From positions 453,808 to 517,807 of the forward strand of contig NZ_PYFP01000003.1 of assembly GCF_003056055.1 (NCBI RefSeq): DNA of 64,000 bases, in the 5' to 3' direction. Source of the DNA: Glaciimonas sp. PCH181. GTDB taxonomy: Bacteria; Pseudomonadota; Gammaproteobacteria; Burkholderiales; Burkholderiaceae_D. Within the stretch, counting starts at the first letter, position 1. Every line of letters begins with the position of its first letter. Shown here piece after piece: positions 53,500 to 64,000 of this stretch. The position numbers were made by a program, and so were the translations under genes. The notes beneath the pieces are model-generated. The model searched no databases. It saw nothing but the letters and a program-made list of their open reading frames with translations, and had not been told where the DNA came from.

Positions 53500-53688
53500 A
53501 TGAAATTGCTGGTGCAAATCTGCCTCTTGCTGTTCTTTATTTTTGCGTTTTGGGGTGGCGCTAACATTTTTAAATGGGTACTCGATCAATCAAAAGTACC
53601 GTTCAGCGCCTTCATCAGCGCGACGTTGTCGGTGACCGTCCTCTGCGTGCTGACGGCGGGCATGTTGTGGGGAGCTAGCGATGGATAA
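53500..53688 (+). CDS. Small two-helix membrane protein
   Basis: 62 residues with two hydrophobic segments (LLVQICLLLFFIFAFWGGANIF and FSAFISATLSVTVLCVLTAGMLWG), ribosome site AAAGGA overlapping the A stop. No family recognised. Coupled to gpA. Confidence 0.6.
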   Translation: MKLLVQICLLLFFIFAFWGGANIFKWVLDQSKVPFSAFISATLSVTVLCVLTAGMLWGASDG

Positions 53689-53750
53689 GCGGCAATCCAC
53701 ACATTTTATAAGCGAAAGCGATCTATGAAAATATTAGGACATCCCAAAAC

Positions 53751-54140
53751 ATGACGACAAAAATTGGGGACCGCGTGTCCTTTGATACTGACGAAGGCAT
53801 TCAGATTGGCTATGTCAATGCGCTGCGCCGGGATGTAGGTAACGGTGAGCTAAATGCCTGGATAGAACTTGATCATCCCTGGCCGGGTCTGTTCCGCGCA
53901 GTGCCTGTCTCGGCCCTCCTCAGTTCAGAAGTACTCGGGCCGCCTTCGACGATGCATTTTGAAAACGATTCGGTCGAAGCGGTCAAGGAATTCAGGCGGT
54001 GGCATTTGGGGAATTTTGGAACAGTCATGACCCAGGAGCATCGTGATACCCCTGACGCGGCCGACGACAAGAAAAGCGGCATTTCCGCTTCCCGGCCAGT
54101 GGCACATTTACAAAAATGGAGGCTTCCCAATGTGGTTTAA
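53751..54140 (+). CDS. Hypothetical phage protein
   Basis: 129 residues, beta-rich N-terminus (KIGDRVSFDTDEGIQIGYVNALRRDVGNGELNAWIELDHPWPG) and acidic middle. No family recognised. The end overlaps the next small gene. Confidence 0.55.
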   Translation: MTTKIGDRVSFDTDEGIQIGYVNALRRDVGNGELNAWIELDHPWPGLFRAVPVSALLSSEVLGPPSTMHFENDSVEAVKEFRRWHLGNFGTVMTQEHRDTPDAADDKKSGISASRPVAHLQKWRLPNVV

Positions 54141-54258
54141 CAATCTGCACATTGAGCGTATTCCCGCGCCGGTGGAGAAACGAAAGCATGAACCGCTTTA
54201 CATCTATTACGTAGGATTAATTAAAAACATGAATGAGGTGAAACTATGGCGCTATTAA
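54130..54258 (+). CDS. Small hypothetical protein
   Basis: 42 residues (MWFNNLHIERIPAPVEKRKHEPLYIYYVGLIKNMNEVKLWRY). A TGGAGG element lies 12 bases before the ATG. It overlaps genes on both sides, suggesting it is translated. Confidence 0.45.
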   Translation: MWFNNLHIERIPAPVEKRKHEPLYIYYVGLIKNMNEVKLWRY

Positions 54259-54470
54259 CACAAGCATATATTTTGGATAACTTTGGCATACGATTAAATT
54301 TGCCGCAATTAGCGAAACTGCTCGACATTAAAGAAGGCACCCTCCGCAACCAAATAAGCGCTCGGGCTTTTCCGATAAAAACGTACATTGAAGGTGGGCG
54401 ACGTTTTGCTAGCTATCAGGCGGTCTCGGAATATTTGGATAACCAGCATCTGATTACGCAAGAGAGTTAG
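54246..54470 (+). CDS. Probable excisionase / HTH directionality factor
   Basis: 74 residues with a winged-helix-like region (LNLPQLAKLLDIKEGTLRNQISARAFPIKTYIEGGRRFASYQAVSEYLD). Its position convergent to and next to the integrase suggests a recombination directionality factor. It is not recognisably P2 Cox. Confidence 0.7.
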   Translation: MALLTQAYILDNFGIRLNLPQLAKLLDIKEGTLRNQISARAFPIKTYIEGGRRFASYQAVSEYLDNQHLITQES

Positions 54471-54506
54471 TACGCAAGAGAATTAGGAAAATCCAAGGCC
54501 TGCCGA

Positions 54507-55547
54507 CTAGGCCAGTTTCTTCGGGAAGATAATCACCCTTCCCTTTTCTGCGATATCCTCCGGCTTAAGGTTGGTATAGCGTTTTAAGTTGCGCCAATCC
54601 TTATGACCGGTCACCGCGGCGACCTCCGGGATCTCCCAGCCCGCCTCGAACAACGCGCTAGCCGCCTCGTGCCGCAAATCGTGTAAATGTAAATCCACGA
54701 TTTTCGACGCATCACACGCCCATTTAAAATACTTGCTGGCCGTCCCTGCTTCATACGGAAAAATACGCGCATCATTGCGCGGCTGGCGCATCACAACGTC
54801 ATACGCATCGGCAATCAACGGCACCCACTCGTCATTACCGATTTTCATCCGCGGATGCTTACGATCACGCACCATCACCATCCGCGCATCCTCATTCAGA
54901 TCGGCCCAGGTCAGCCTAAACAACTCGCCCCGCCGAAAGCCAGAGCGCAATAAAACCGTAATCACGTCCTTCATTGGCAGCGTGTATTGCGGATTATTGA
55001 CGAACCAGGCAAAGAGGGACGTCAACTCCTCCACAGTAGGACGCCGCTCACGTTTTTTACCCGCCTCCACCAGATGTAAATGCTTCAACATTGGCCGCGC
55101 TTTTGCAACCGCGTCCGGGATATTGGCATCCAGCATGCCAGCCATGTGACGCAGAACCGTGCCGAGTTTGGATAGCTCCATGTCAACGGTATAACCGCCA
55201 ACGCCATCGAGCGTACGCCGATTTTGGGCATAACCAACAATGTCCTGCGTAGATAATCCAGCCGCAGTTTTACCGCCCAATTTCTCAATCAGGCGCCTCA
55301 GCAAATAATGTTCGTTTGATTTAGGAGAAACTCCGCGCCCGGATTTTTCACGCACAGTGCGATAGCTGTCAATGAGCGCTTCGACGCTTAGTTTTAAGGT
55401 AGCCGGATTACCAGATTCCATCTCAATCTGTATAATTCGCGCCCATTTCTCAGCTTCTGCCTTAGTTCTGAAAGTTTTTGCTATACTCTTGCCCTTGATG
55501 CGAACTTGCCCGCGCCAACGTTTTCCCACCGCTAATATAGATGCCAT
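54507..55547 (-). CDS. int: Tyrosine-family site-specific integrase
   Basis: 346 residues. An N-terminal arm-binding region (RWRGQVRIKGKSIAKTFRTKAEAEKWARIIQ) and core-binding SAM-like domain precede the catalytic domain. Catalytic residues: Arg in LLRSGFRRGELFRLTW, His-x-x-Arg in LHDLRHEAASALFEAGW, His in VTGHKDW and Tyr in RNLKRYTNL. It should insert and, with the excisionase, excise the prophage. Its 5' end lies 143 bases from the candidate attachment core. Confidence 0.95.
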   Translation of the reverse strand: MASILAVGKRWRGQVRIKGKSIAKTFRTKAEAEKWARIIQIEMESGNPATLKLSVEALIDSYRTVREKSGRGVSPKSNEHYLLRRLIEKLGGKTAAGLSTQDIVGYAQNRRTLDGVGGYTVDMELSKLGTVLRHMAGMLDANIPDAVAKARPMLKHLHLVEAGKKRERRPTVEELTSLFAWFVNNPQYTLPMKDVITVLLRSGFRRGELFRLTWADLNEDARMVMVRDRKHPRMKIGNDEWVPLIADAYDVVMRQPRNDARIFPYEAGTASKYFKWACDASKIVDLHLHDLRHEAASALFEAGWEIPEVAAVTGHKDWRNLKRYTNLKPEDIAEKGRVIIFPKKLA

Positions 55548-55689
55548 ACACCCCTTTATTTCAGGGTGCGGATTGTAGCAAATATGTAGCAGGACGAACG
55601 TTAAATCGGGTTTACTTGCATCAATCGGAATGACGAATCAAGGGACAGAATATTCTTATAAGCCATTGAATTTATTGAATTTTTTCTTT

Positions 55690-55706
55690 AAAATCAAACG
55701 CTTATT
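55690..55706 (+). other. Candidate attachment core attR
   Basis: AAAATCAAACGCTTATT, one mismatch to 21150-21166. It lies 21 bases before tRNA-Arg, so integration would replace the tRNA upstream region rather than the tRNA itself. Confidence 0.4.
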
Positions 55707-55727
55707 CCATCCCTTGGATTTCCTTCC

Positions 55728-55802
55728 CTCGCCATAGTTCAATGGATAGAACGAGTGCCTCCTAAGCGCTAGATACAGGTCCGATTCCTGTTGGCGGGAC
55801 CA
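55728..55802 (+). tRNA. tRNA-Arg (anticodon CCT)
   Basis: 75 bases including an encoded CCA. Acceptor CTCGCCA / TGGCGGG (one G-T pair), D stem GTTC/GAAC with GG in the loop, anticodon arm AGTGC-CTCCTAA-GCGCT, T stem ACAGG/CCTGT. Oddity: the T-loop reads TCCGATT, so position 55 is C where U is nearly universal. It reads the rare Arg codon AGG. Confidence 0.9.
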
Positions 55803-55901
55803 ATTAGATATTCAGTTTCAAAAAAACGCCTAATCACTTATAAAGTGTTAAGGATTGAGCACAGTCGAATCTCTACACTAAAACCAATTTTCCGACTAAG
55901 A

Positions 55902-56324
55902 TCATTTACCGCCAAGTGTTTGGTTGCAAACAAAATTTGTCATGATTCCGTCAGCTAAAGAGCCCTTTACTGGCGTTACAAATTTACTGTTTTTAAGCGC
56001 ATCTGAATGATCACGCTTATCGCCTAACCCATCATTTTCAACAAATAAAATTTCTTTTGTTAAACGCGTAGTTTTGTTCGTGCAATTATATTCTGTCAAA
56101 TCTTGATAGGATTTGAATGTAGGAAACGTAGGGTCGCCTTCATTTTTTCGAGGTTGTTGGAAATTCCACATTGACCATACTTGACGCACGCCATTTATCT
56201 CTTTGATGGAATCTCTATCTAACTTCAAACTAGAGACATCACTTTGACCGACAATCTGCCAATCTGCAGCCTGAGCACCGAGACAAACAATGCTCAATCC
56301 CAAAATAAGTGCTATTTTTTTCAT
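55902..56324 (-). CDS. Surface-adhesin protein E-like secreted protein
   Basis: 140 residues with a Sec signal peptide (MKKIALILGLSIVCLGAQA, cleaved before ADW). The mature protein has the pattern WQIVGQSDVSSLKLDRDSIKEINGVRQVWSMWNF and a pair of Cys residues, like the surface-adhesin E family of small periplasmic proteins. A/T-rich. It lies between tRNA-Arg and the IS66 copies. Confidence 0.65.
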   Translation of the reverse strand: MKKIALILGLSIVCLGAQAADWQIVGQSDVSSLKLDRDSIKEINGVRQVWSMWNFQQPRKNEGDPTFPTFKSYQDLTEYNCTNKTTRLTKEILFVENDGLGDKRDHSDALKNSKFVTPVKGSLADGIMTNFVCNQTLGGK

Positions 56325-56554
56325 ATATGACTTCCTTTAAAATTAACCGCTAATAAGATGTATCTAGCGTATCGCAATTCGATTAAAACAGATTCAATTT
56401 TACAAAAAAATACATTTAATTTTTGAATTTTCTATAGAGAAAGTGCTTTTCGGCTTAGCACTTTTACTCCAGCATAAATATTGTTTATTACATACGCACT
56501 CTCCACTGCCTACATGTGCGTTGCCTACTTTCATTCGGTGTGGAATGGTTCAAG

Positions 56555-57160
56555 GTAAGCGTCGTTCAAAGGCCGTATTGACAGCCCCGCGTTTCAGCGG
56601 CTATTGCTTTGGCGCAGATATGATCGCCAGCCCAGATGCCAGATTCCAAGGCAGGAAGTCATCAATTTGATTGACGGGGTGATCGGCAATATGCGTGAGC
56701 ACGTAGCGCAACCATGCTGCCGGATCGACGCCATTGAGTTTAGCCGTCCCAATGAGCGAGTAGATAGCGGCGGCACGTTCGCCGCCATTGTCGGAGCCTG
56801 CAAACAGATAATTACGTCGTCCAATGGTGATACCGCGCAATGCGCGTTCGGCGGCCGAATTATCGATCTCGATGCTGCCCATCGTCGCAATAGCAGGTTA
56901 ATGCTGGCCATAAATTGAGGGTGTACAGGATCGCCGCAGTAGTATCGGATTTGCGCGACAGCGTCAACAACAAGCTTGCCCGCAGCCAGTTTTCCAACGC
57001 ATCAATAAGCGGGCGCGATTGCGCCTGGCGCACTACCAGCCTTATCTGCGGCGGTTTGCCGCGTATGCTTGCTTCGATCTCATACAATGCGCCGATGCGG
57101 CGCAAGGCTTCGGTGGTGATTGGCGAGGCCCGTGCTGCATGCAAGTCGAAGAATTTGCGT
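56555..57160 (-). mobile_element. Truncated IS66-family element
   Basis: The left end GTAAGCGTCGTTC at 56555 and the following 600 bases are about 95 percent identical by eye to 57198-57800 of the complete copy, at a constant offset of 643 bases until small indels appear. Identity stops at about 57157, after AATTTGCGT. Only one terminal repeat is left. Confidence 0.85.
56601..57157 (-). pseudogene. IS66 transposase TnpC, C-terminal remnant
   Basis: C-terminal third of the transposase, split into two frames by an extra C near 56880 and further indels near 56968. It contains [13 protein letters not shown] and the [10 protein letters not shown] end, with small substitutions relative to the complete copy. 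Not functional. Confidence 0.85.
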
Positions 57161-57243
57161 ACCTTGGCGCTGTTGTGGTGATGGCGCTGCTGGTTATGTA
57201 AGCGTCGTTCAAAGGCCGTATTGACAGCCCCGCATTTCAGCGG

Positions 57244-58821
57244 CTATTGCTTTGGCGCAGATATGATCGCCAGCCTAGATGCCAGATTCCAAGGCAGGAA
57301 GTCATCAATTTGATTGACGGGATGATCGGCAATATGCGTCAGGACGTAGCGCAACCATGCTGCCGGATCGACGCCATTGAGTTTAGCCGTCCCAATGAGC
57401 GAGTAGATAGCGGCGGCACGTTCGCCGCCATTGTCGGAGCCTGCAAACAGATAATTACGTCGTCCAATGGCGATACCGCGCAATGCGCGTTCGGCGGCCG
57501 AATTATCGATCTCGATGCTGCCATCGTCGCAATAGCGGGTTAATGCTGGCCATAAATTGAGGGCGTACAGGATCGCCGCAGTAGTATCGGATTTGCGCGA
57601 CAGCGTCAACAAACTTGCCCGCAGCCAGCTTTCCAACGCATCAATGAGCGGGCGCGACTGCGCCTGGCGCACTGCCTGTCTTACCTGTGGCGGTTTGCCA
57701 CGTATGCTTGCTTCGATCTCATACAATGCGCCGATGCGGCGCAAGGCTTCAGTGGTGATTGGCGAGGCCCGTGCTGCATGCAAGTCGAAGAATTTGCGTC
57801 GCGCGTGCGCCCAGCACGCAGCCTCCTGTACACGACCGGTTGCATAAATCGCGTTGAATCCGGCATACGCATCGGCCTGCAGAACGCCGGCGAATTTCGC
57901 CAGATGGGTCTGAGGATGGATACCTTTGCGGTCCGGCGTGTAAGCGAACCAGACTGCCGGGGCATCGGTTGATCCCGATGGCCGGTCGTCGCGGACATAC
58001 GTCCACAGTCTGGCTGTTTTGGTCTTGCCATTGCCGGGTGCCAGTACCGGGATCGGGGTGTCGTCGGCATGTAATTTGGTCGTTGCCATCACATGACGGC
58101 GTACCGCATCGACCAGCGGTCGCAGCAGGCTGCTGGCAGCACCGACCCAGTCTGCCAATAATCCCCGATCCAGTTCCACACCTTCCCGGGCATAGATGAC
58201 CGATTGCCGGTAGAGCGGAAGATGATCAGCGAACTTGCTCACCAGAATATGGGCGAGTAATCCGGGCCCCGCCAGACCGCGTGCAATCGGACGGCTGGGT
58301 GCCGGCGCCTGGACGATGCAGTCGCAGCAGGTGCAAGCGAGTTTGGGACGCACATGCCGGATGACCCGAAAGCTGGCCGGGACGAATTCAAGTTGCTCGG
58401 CAACGTCACTGCCGAGATGACGCAAATCGCCACCGCAATCGGGGCAGGCGGCATGCTCTGGCGTATAGATCTTCTCGTCCCGGGGCAAATGGGGCGGTAG
58501 CGGTTTGCGTGGTATCTTCGGACGCACTGGCTTCGTTGCCGGGGCAGCGCTGGCAACGTCACTTTCTTCTGTCTGCAAATCTTCTAACCGTAATTCGAGT
58601 TGTTCAATTTGCCGGTCCAGCTTCTCGGATTTGCGGCCGAACTGCAGCCGTTTGAGTTTGGCGATGAAGAGCTTGAGGTGTTCGATTTCGATGCGATGTG
58701 AGGACAGTGCGTCCTGTAGCTGCGCCACCGTTTCCCCGTGCAACGCAATGACCGCATCACGATCGGTAATCATCGCTTTTAAAGCGCTGATATCGTCGGG
58801 AAGGTGGGGCGGCGTTGACAT
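57244..58821 (-). CDS. tnpC: IS66 transposase TnpC
   Basis: 525 residues, full length. N-terminal Leu-rich coiled coil ([43 protein letters not shown]), zinc finger ([12 protein letters not shown] and CTCCDC), then the DDE transposase domain ([41 protein letters not shown]) and IS66 C-terminal region. Intact. Confidence 0.95.
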   Translation of the reverse strand: MSTPPHLPDDISALKAMITDRDAVIALHGETVAQLQDALSSHRIEIEHLKLFIAKLKRLQFGRKSEKLDRQIEQLELRLEDLQTEESDVASAAPATKPVRPKIPRKPLPPHLPRDEKIYTPEHAACPDCGGDLRHLGSDVAEQLEFVPASFRVIRHVRPKLACTCCDCIVQAPAPSRPIARGLAGPGLLAHILVSKFADHLPLYRQSVIYAREGVELDRGLLADWVGAASSLLRPLVDAVRRHVMATTKLHADDTPIPVLAPGNGKTKTARLWTYVRDDRPSGSTDAPAVWFAYTPDRKGIHPQTHLAKFAGVLQADAYAGFNAIYATGRVQEAACWAHARRKFFDLHAARASPITTEALRRIGALYEIEASIRGKPPQVRQAVRQAQSRPLIDALESWLRASLLTLSRKSDTTAAILYALNLWPALTRYCDDGSIEIDNSAAERALRGIAIGRRNYLFAGSDNGGERAAAIYSLIGTAKLNGVDPAAWLRYVLTHIADHPVNQIDDFLPWNLASRLAIISAPKQ

Positions 58822-58850
58822 GCCCGTAGTTTACCGAATGACGTCGATGT

Positions 58851-59198
58851 TTACAAGCCTGACAGGGGCCGTTGCGTGCGCTCGGGACGTCGCCAATCGA
58901 TCCCTTCCAGCAACATTGACAGTTGCGCTTGCGACAGACAAACCGCGCCTTCGCTTGCCTGCGGCCAGATGAAGCGGCCGCGTTCCAGCCGTTTGGCCAG
59001 CAGACACAGCCCGTCGCCGGTCCACCACAAGATCTTCAAAATATCGCCACGTCGGCCACGAAACACGAAGACGTGACCGCTAAACGGGTCATCGGCCAAT
59101 GCCGTTTGCACCTTGGCTGCCAACCCATTAAAACCGCAACGCATATCGGTCACGCCTGCTGCGATCCAGATCCGCGTTCCTGCTGGCAAACCGATCAT
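58851..59198 (-). CDS. tnpB: IS66 accessory protein TnpB
   Basis: 115 residues ([76 protein letters not shown]), the IS66 Orf2 family. The start overlaps the tnpA stop by four bases. Confidence 0.95.
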   Translation of the reverse strand: MIGLPAGTRIWIAAGVTDMRCGFNGLAAKVQTALADDPFSGHVFVFRGRRGDILKILWWTGDGLCLLAKRLERGRFIWPQASEGAVCLSQAQLSMLLEGIDWRRPERTQRPLSGL

Positions 59199-59590
59199 GC
59201 CAGCAACCGGGCCAGCACCATGGAAAGCATAGACGGATCCACCACGCCCTCGACTCGAAGTCGCGCCTTACCTATTTCCAGGACCATCACGCCGGTCGGT
59301 GTAACGGCCGTGGTGAAGACTGGCTTGGCAGGGGATGGTTGCCGAGGGTCGCCAAGAACTACTGGCAGCAATTTGACGGACTTGCCTGAGGCAATCTCAT
59401 AGGCTCCTGCACGAAACAATTTACGCCAGGTAAATACCTGGTTCGCATTCACATCGTGGGCCCGCGCCACCCGCGACACCGAGGCCCCAGCCATCAAGGA
59501 TTGTTCGACCACCATGCGTTTGAAATCAATCGAATGTTGCCGATAACCACTGCGCTTAGAGGGAGTAACCGACTCAATATTTGTGTCCAT
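59195..59590 (-). CDS. tnpA: IS66 accessory protein TnpA (HTH)
   Basis: 131 residues from the ATG at 59590; the frame extends to 59638. HTH region [41 protein letters not shown], of the IS3/IS66 TnpA type, then a variable C-terminus. Confidence 0.92.
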   Translation of the reverse strand: MDTNIESVTPSKRSGYRQHSIDFKRMVVEQSLMAGASVSRVARAHDVNANQVFTWRKLFRAGAYEIASGKSVKLLPVVLGDPRQPSPAKPVFTTAVTPTGVMVLEIGKARLRVEGVVDPSMLSMVLARLLA

Positions 59591-59703
59591 AATTTGAAGT
59601 TGTGGGCACAATCGATTTGTACCCTCCAACGCAATCATGCGGACATTTGAGGATTAGGTATAGACGGTTTTGAGCGCACGCTTACTTTGGGATAGTCATT
59701 TTG

Positions 59704-59796
59704 ATGCTTGATATTTTGTTGGATGCTGATTGGCTGATGTGTGACGGCGGATTATATGAGGAATGGTTGTACCGGAAATATCGATTGGCTAAATAA
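59704..59796 (+). other. Short orphan frame beside IS66
   Basis: 30 codons (MLDILLDADWLMCDGGLYEEWLYRKYRLAK) with protein-like composition immediately beyond the IS66 end. It may be the tail of a gene cut by the IS. The remainder of the gap 59686-59868 shows nothing else. Confidence 0.2.
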
Positions 59797-59869
59797 ATGG
59801 CTCAATACATGCAGTAGGTGTGTGTTTTTCTCCGATCCGATTTCGATTCGATTTCGATTGCCCAAAGCA

Positions 59870-59903
59870 AAAACCCTCCCAGATTTCTCTGGGAGGGTTT
59901 TCT
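59870..59903 (-). terminator. Terminator of the rRNA operon
   Basis: Perfect 14-bp stem AAAACCCTCCCAGA / TCTGGGAGGGTTTT with TTTC loop, 10 bases beyond the 5S gene on the minus strand. Confidence 0.9.
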
Positions 59904-59910
59904 AATAAAA

Positions 59911-60024
59911 GCCTGACGATGACCTACTTTCACACTGGTTGCAGCACTATCATCGGCGCAAAGTCGTTTCACGGTCCTGTTCGGGATGGGAAGGGGTGGT
60001 ACCAACTCGCTATGGTCATCAGGC
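59911..60024 (-). rRNA. rrf: 5S ribosomal RNA
   Basis: Minus strand starts GCCTGATGACCATAGCGAG and contains the conserved CCATCCCGAACAGGACCGTGAAACG arrangement; ends pair with each other (GCCTGA.. / ..TCAGGC). Ends are approximate. Confidence 0.95.
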
Positions 60025-60200
60025 ATAAACTGTAGTGTCATATGTTCCCAATCGGGCAACACACAACGCAATCTAGAAGAAGTAAAGTTTTGTTTCATGT
60101 GTTGGGGTAACGAGGGTTTCGTTACCCCAACACTGGGTATGATTGCACTTTTCAGGCAAACACATATCTCATTAGCTTATATATAACCTGCTAAGGTTAT

Positions 60201-63079
<2,879 letters not shown>

Positions 63080-63430
63080 AACGTTAGCCTCTAGACGCGT
63101 TCACGTCTAAAAACCGGTTATAGGATATTACTTATGAGTATTACTTTAGCGTTTGCCGTATCCAAAGTGTTTTCGCAGTTGCATACTCTCGTATGCTCTT
63201 TGAGAACTCTTTTAATACTTTTTGATTTGATACAATCATACCCATCCACAATGCTGTCGCACTGCGGACGAATCTTTACTTCTTCTAAATTGTTAAAGAA
63301 CAAACAGCCAATGATCTTAAAAAGATCAAACCTAAATCGCGCCGCATCACGCTGTCTTACCCTGCGTAATACCTGACTTAGGTTTTGATATTTCACCACG
63401 CTCAACCCCCGCTCTGGGAATCAAACAATA
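63080..63430 (-). other. Spacer between tRNA-Ala and 23S, with boxA
   Basis: About 350 bases. The minus strand contains TGTTCTTTAACA (63291-63302), a boxA antitermination element at the usual distance before 23S. No gene seen. Confidence 0.7.
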
Positions 63431-63506
63431 TGGTGGAGGCTAACGGGATCGAACCGATGACCCCCTGCTTGCAAAGCAGGTGCTCTCCCAGCTGAGCTAA
63501 GCCCCC
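63431..63506 (-). tRNA. tRNA-Ala (anticodon TGC)
   Basis: 76 bases with CCA; GGGGGCTTAGCTCAGCTGGG start, anticodon loop TTTGCAA, standard T-loop TTCGATC. In the rRNA spacer. Confidence 0.97.
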
Positions 63507-63515
63507 ATAAACTTG

Positions 63516-63592
63516 TGGTGGGTCTGGTTGGGCTCGAACCAACGACCCCCGCGTTATCAACACGGTGCTCTAACCAACTGAGCTACAGACCC
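63516..63592 (-). tRNA. tRNA-Ile (anticodon GAT)
   Basis: 77 bases with CCA; GGGTCTGTAGCTCAGTTGGT start, anticodon loop TTGATAA. Standard partner of tRNA-Ala in the 16S-23S spacer. Confidence 0.97.
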
Positions 63593-63720
63593 GCTTTGGA
63601 TCAGTACTTCAGTAGTCAACGATAAACCCTCTATCGCACGCGCACCGCGCTCTACCTATAACTGTTCTTCTTTTAACTAACACACCGATAAGTGTGGACG
63701 CTTAATGTCCGTACAAACTC

Positions 63721-64000
<280 letters not shown>

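Larger units (their letters stand above)
57198..59685 (-). mobile_element. Complete IS66-family insertion sequence, 2488 bp
   Basis: The left end (57198) begins GTAAGCGTCGTTCAAAGGCC and the right end (59685) is the complement of GTAAGCGTGCGCTCAAAACC; the outer bases GTAAGCGT match exactly and about 22 of 27 overall. It has three leftward genes, tnpA-tnpB-tnpC. The flanks (CTGGTTAT and TTTGGGAT) do not form the 8-bp duplication usual for IS66, so the present edges probably arose by recombination with the truncated copy. Confidence 0.9.

Noticed and set aside
55728..55802. tRNA-Arg as the integration target with a duplicated 3' end
   Set aside because: No copy of any tRNA part was found at the left side, and the prophage lies on the 5' side of the tRNA.

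Overview
The window reads as a betaproteobacterial chromosome, most likely Burkholderiales and probably Oxalobacteraceae (inference from core-gene order and protein style, not tested by a search). It joins three parts: a housekeeping region (1 to about 21000), a P2-like prophage (about 21150 to 55700), and an IS66-loaded stretch running into an rRNA operon (55728 to 64000).

Housekeeping part. ileS (cut by the window start), lspA, coaBC, dut and a lipoprotein of the M48 peptidase fold run rightward. They are followed by leftward clpS-clpA, a cold-shock gene with a long leader, leftward icd, rluE, a small exported Ala/Lys-rich protein, a DUF192 protein, leftward rpsT, murJ, a SirB1/TPR protein, leftward uup (ABC-F) and a HAD phosphatase. 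Most gene ends carry clear stem-loop terminators. A hipBA toxin-antitoxin pair with a multi-site operator lies before the prophage.

Prophage. Portal (Q) and large terminase (P) read leftward from a putative cos site. O, N, M, L and X, a lysis cassette (two holin-like proteins, M15 endolysin, nested Rz/Rz1), R, S, then V W J I H and a fiber-assembly gene, FI, FII, E, E', T, U and D read rightward, so the order is that of P2. Cargo sits between S and V (BrnT/BrnA, plus leftward com and dam). A 104-bp MITE lies between M and L. After D come a decayed acyltransferase, a CI-type repressor with a divergent early promoter, an Ogr-like zinc-finger activator, a HUH relaxase of the gpA type, many small unknown genes, an excisionase-like gene and a tyrosine integrase. 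A 16/17-bp direct repeat (21150 and 55690) is a candidate attachment core. If it is right, the phage also carries a membrane protein plus ImmA/IrrE peptidase pair and a HEPN-motif protein beside cos, the position where P2-type phages keep antiviral genes. This is the best candidate for an undescribed system here.

Right end. A tRNA-Arg(CCT) with an unusual T-loop, a surface-adhesin-E-like secreted protein, a truncated IS66 copy followed directly by a complete one, and a leftward rRNA operon in the order 16S, tRNA-Ile, tRNA-Ala, 23S, 5S, with the 16S gene cut by the window end.

Notable sequence-level observations: the M48 protein has lost two zinc ligands; gpE has a T TTT TTA slippery site with an open -1 frame into gpE'; the tape-measure gene is split at a run of nine A; com overlaps dam and carries a perfect hairpin; brnT appears to be transcribed without a leader.
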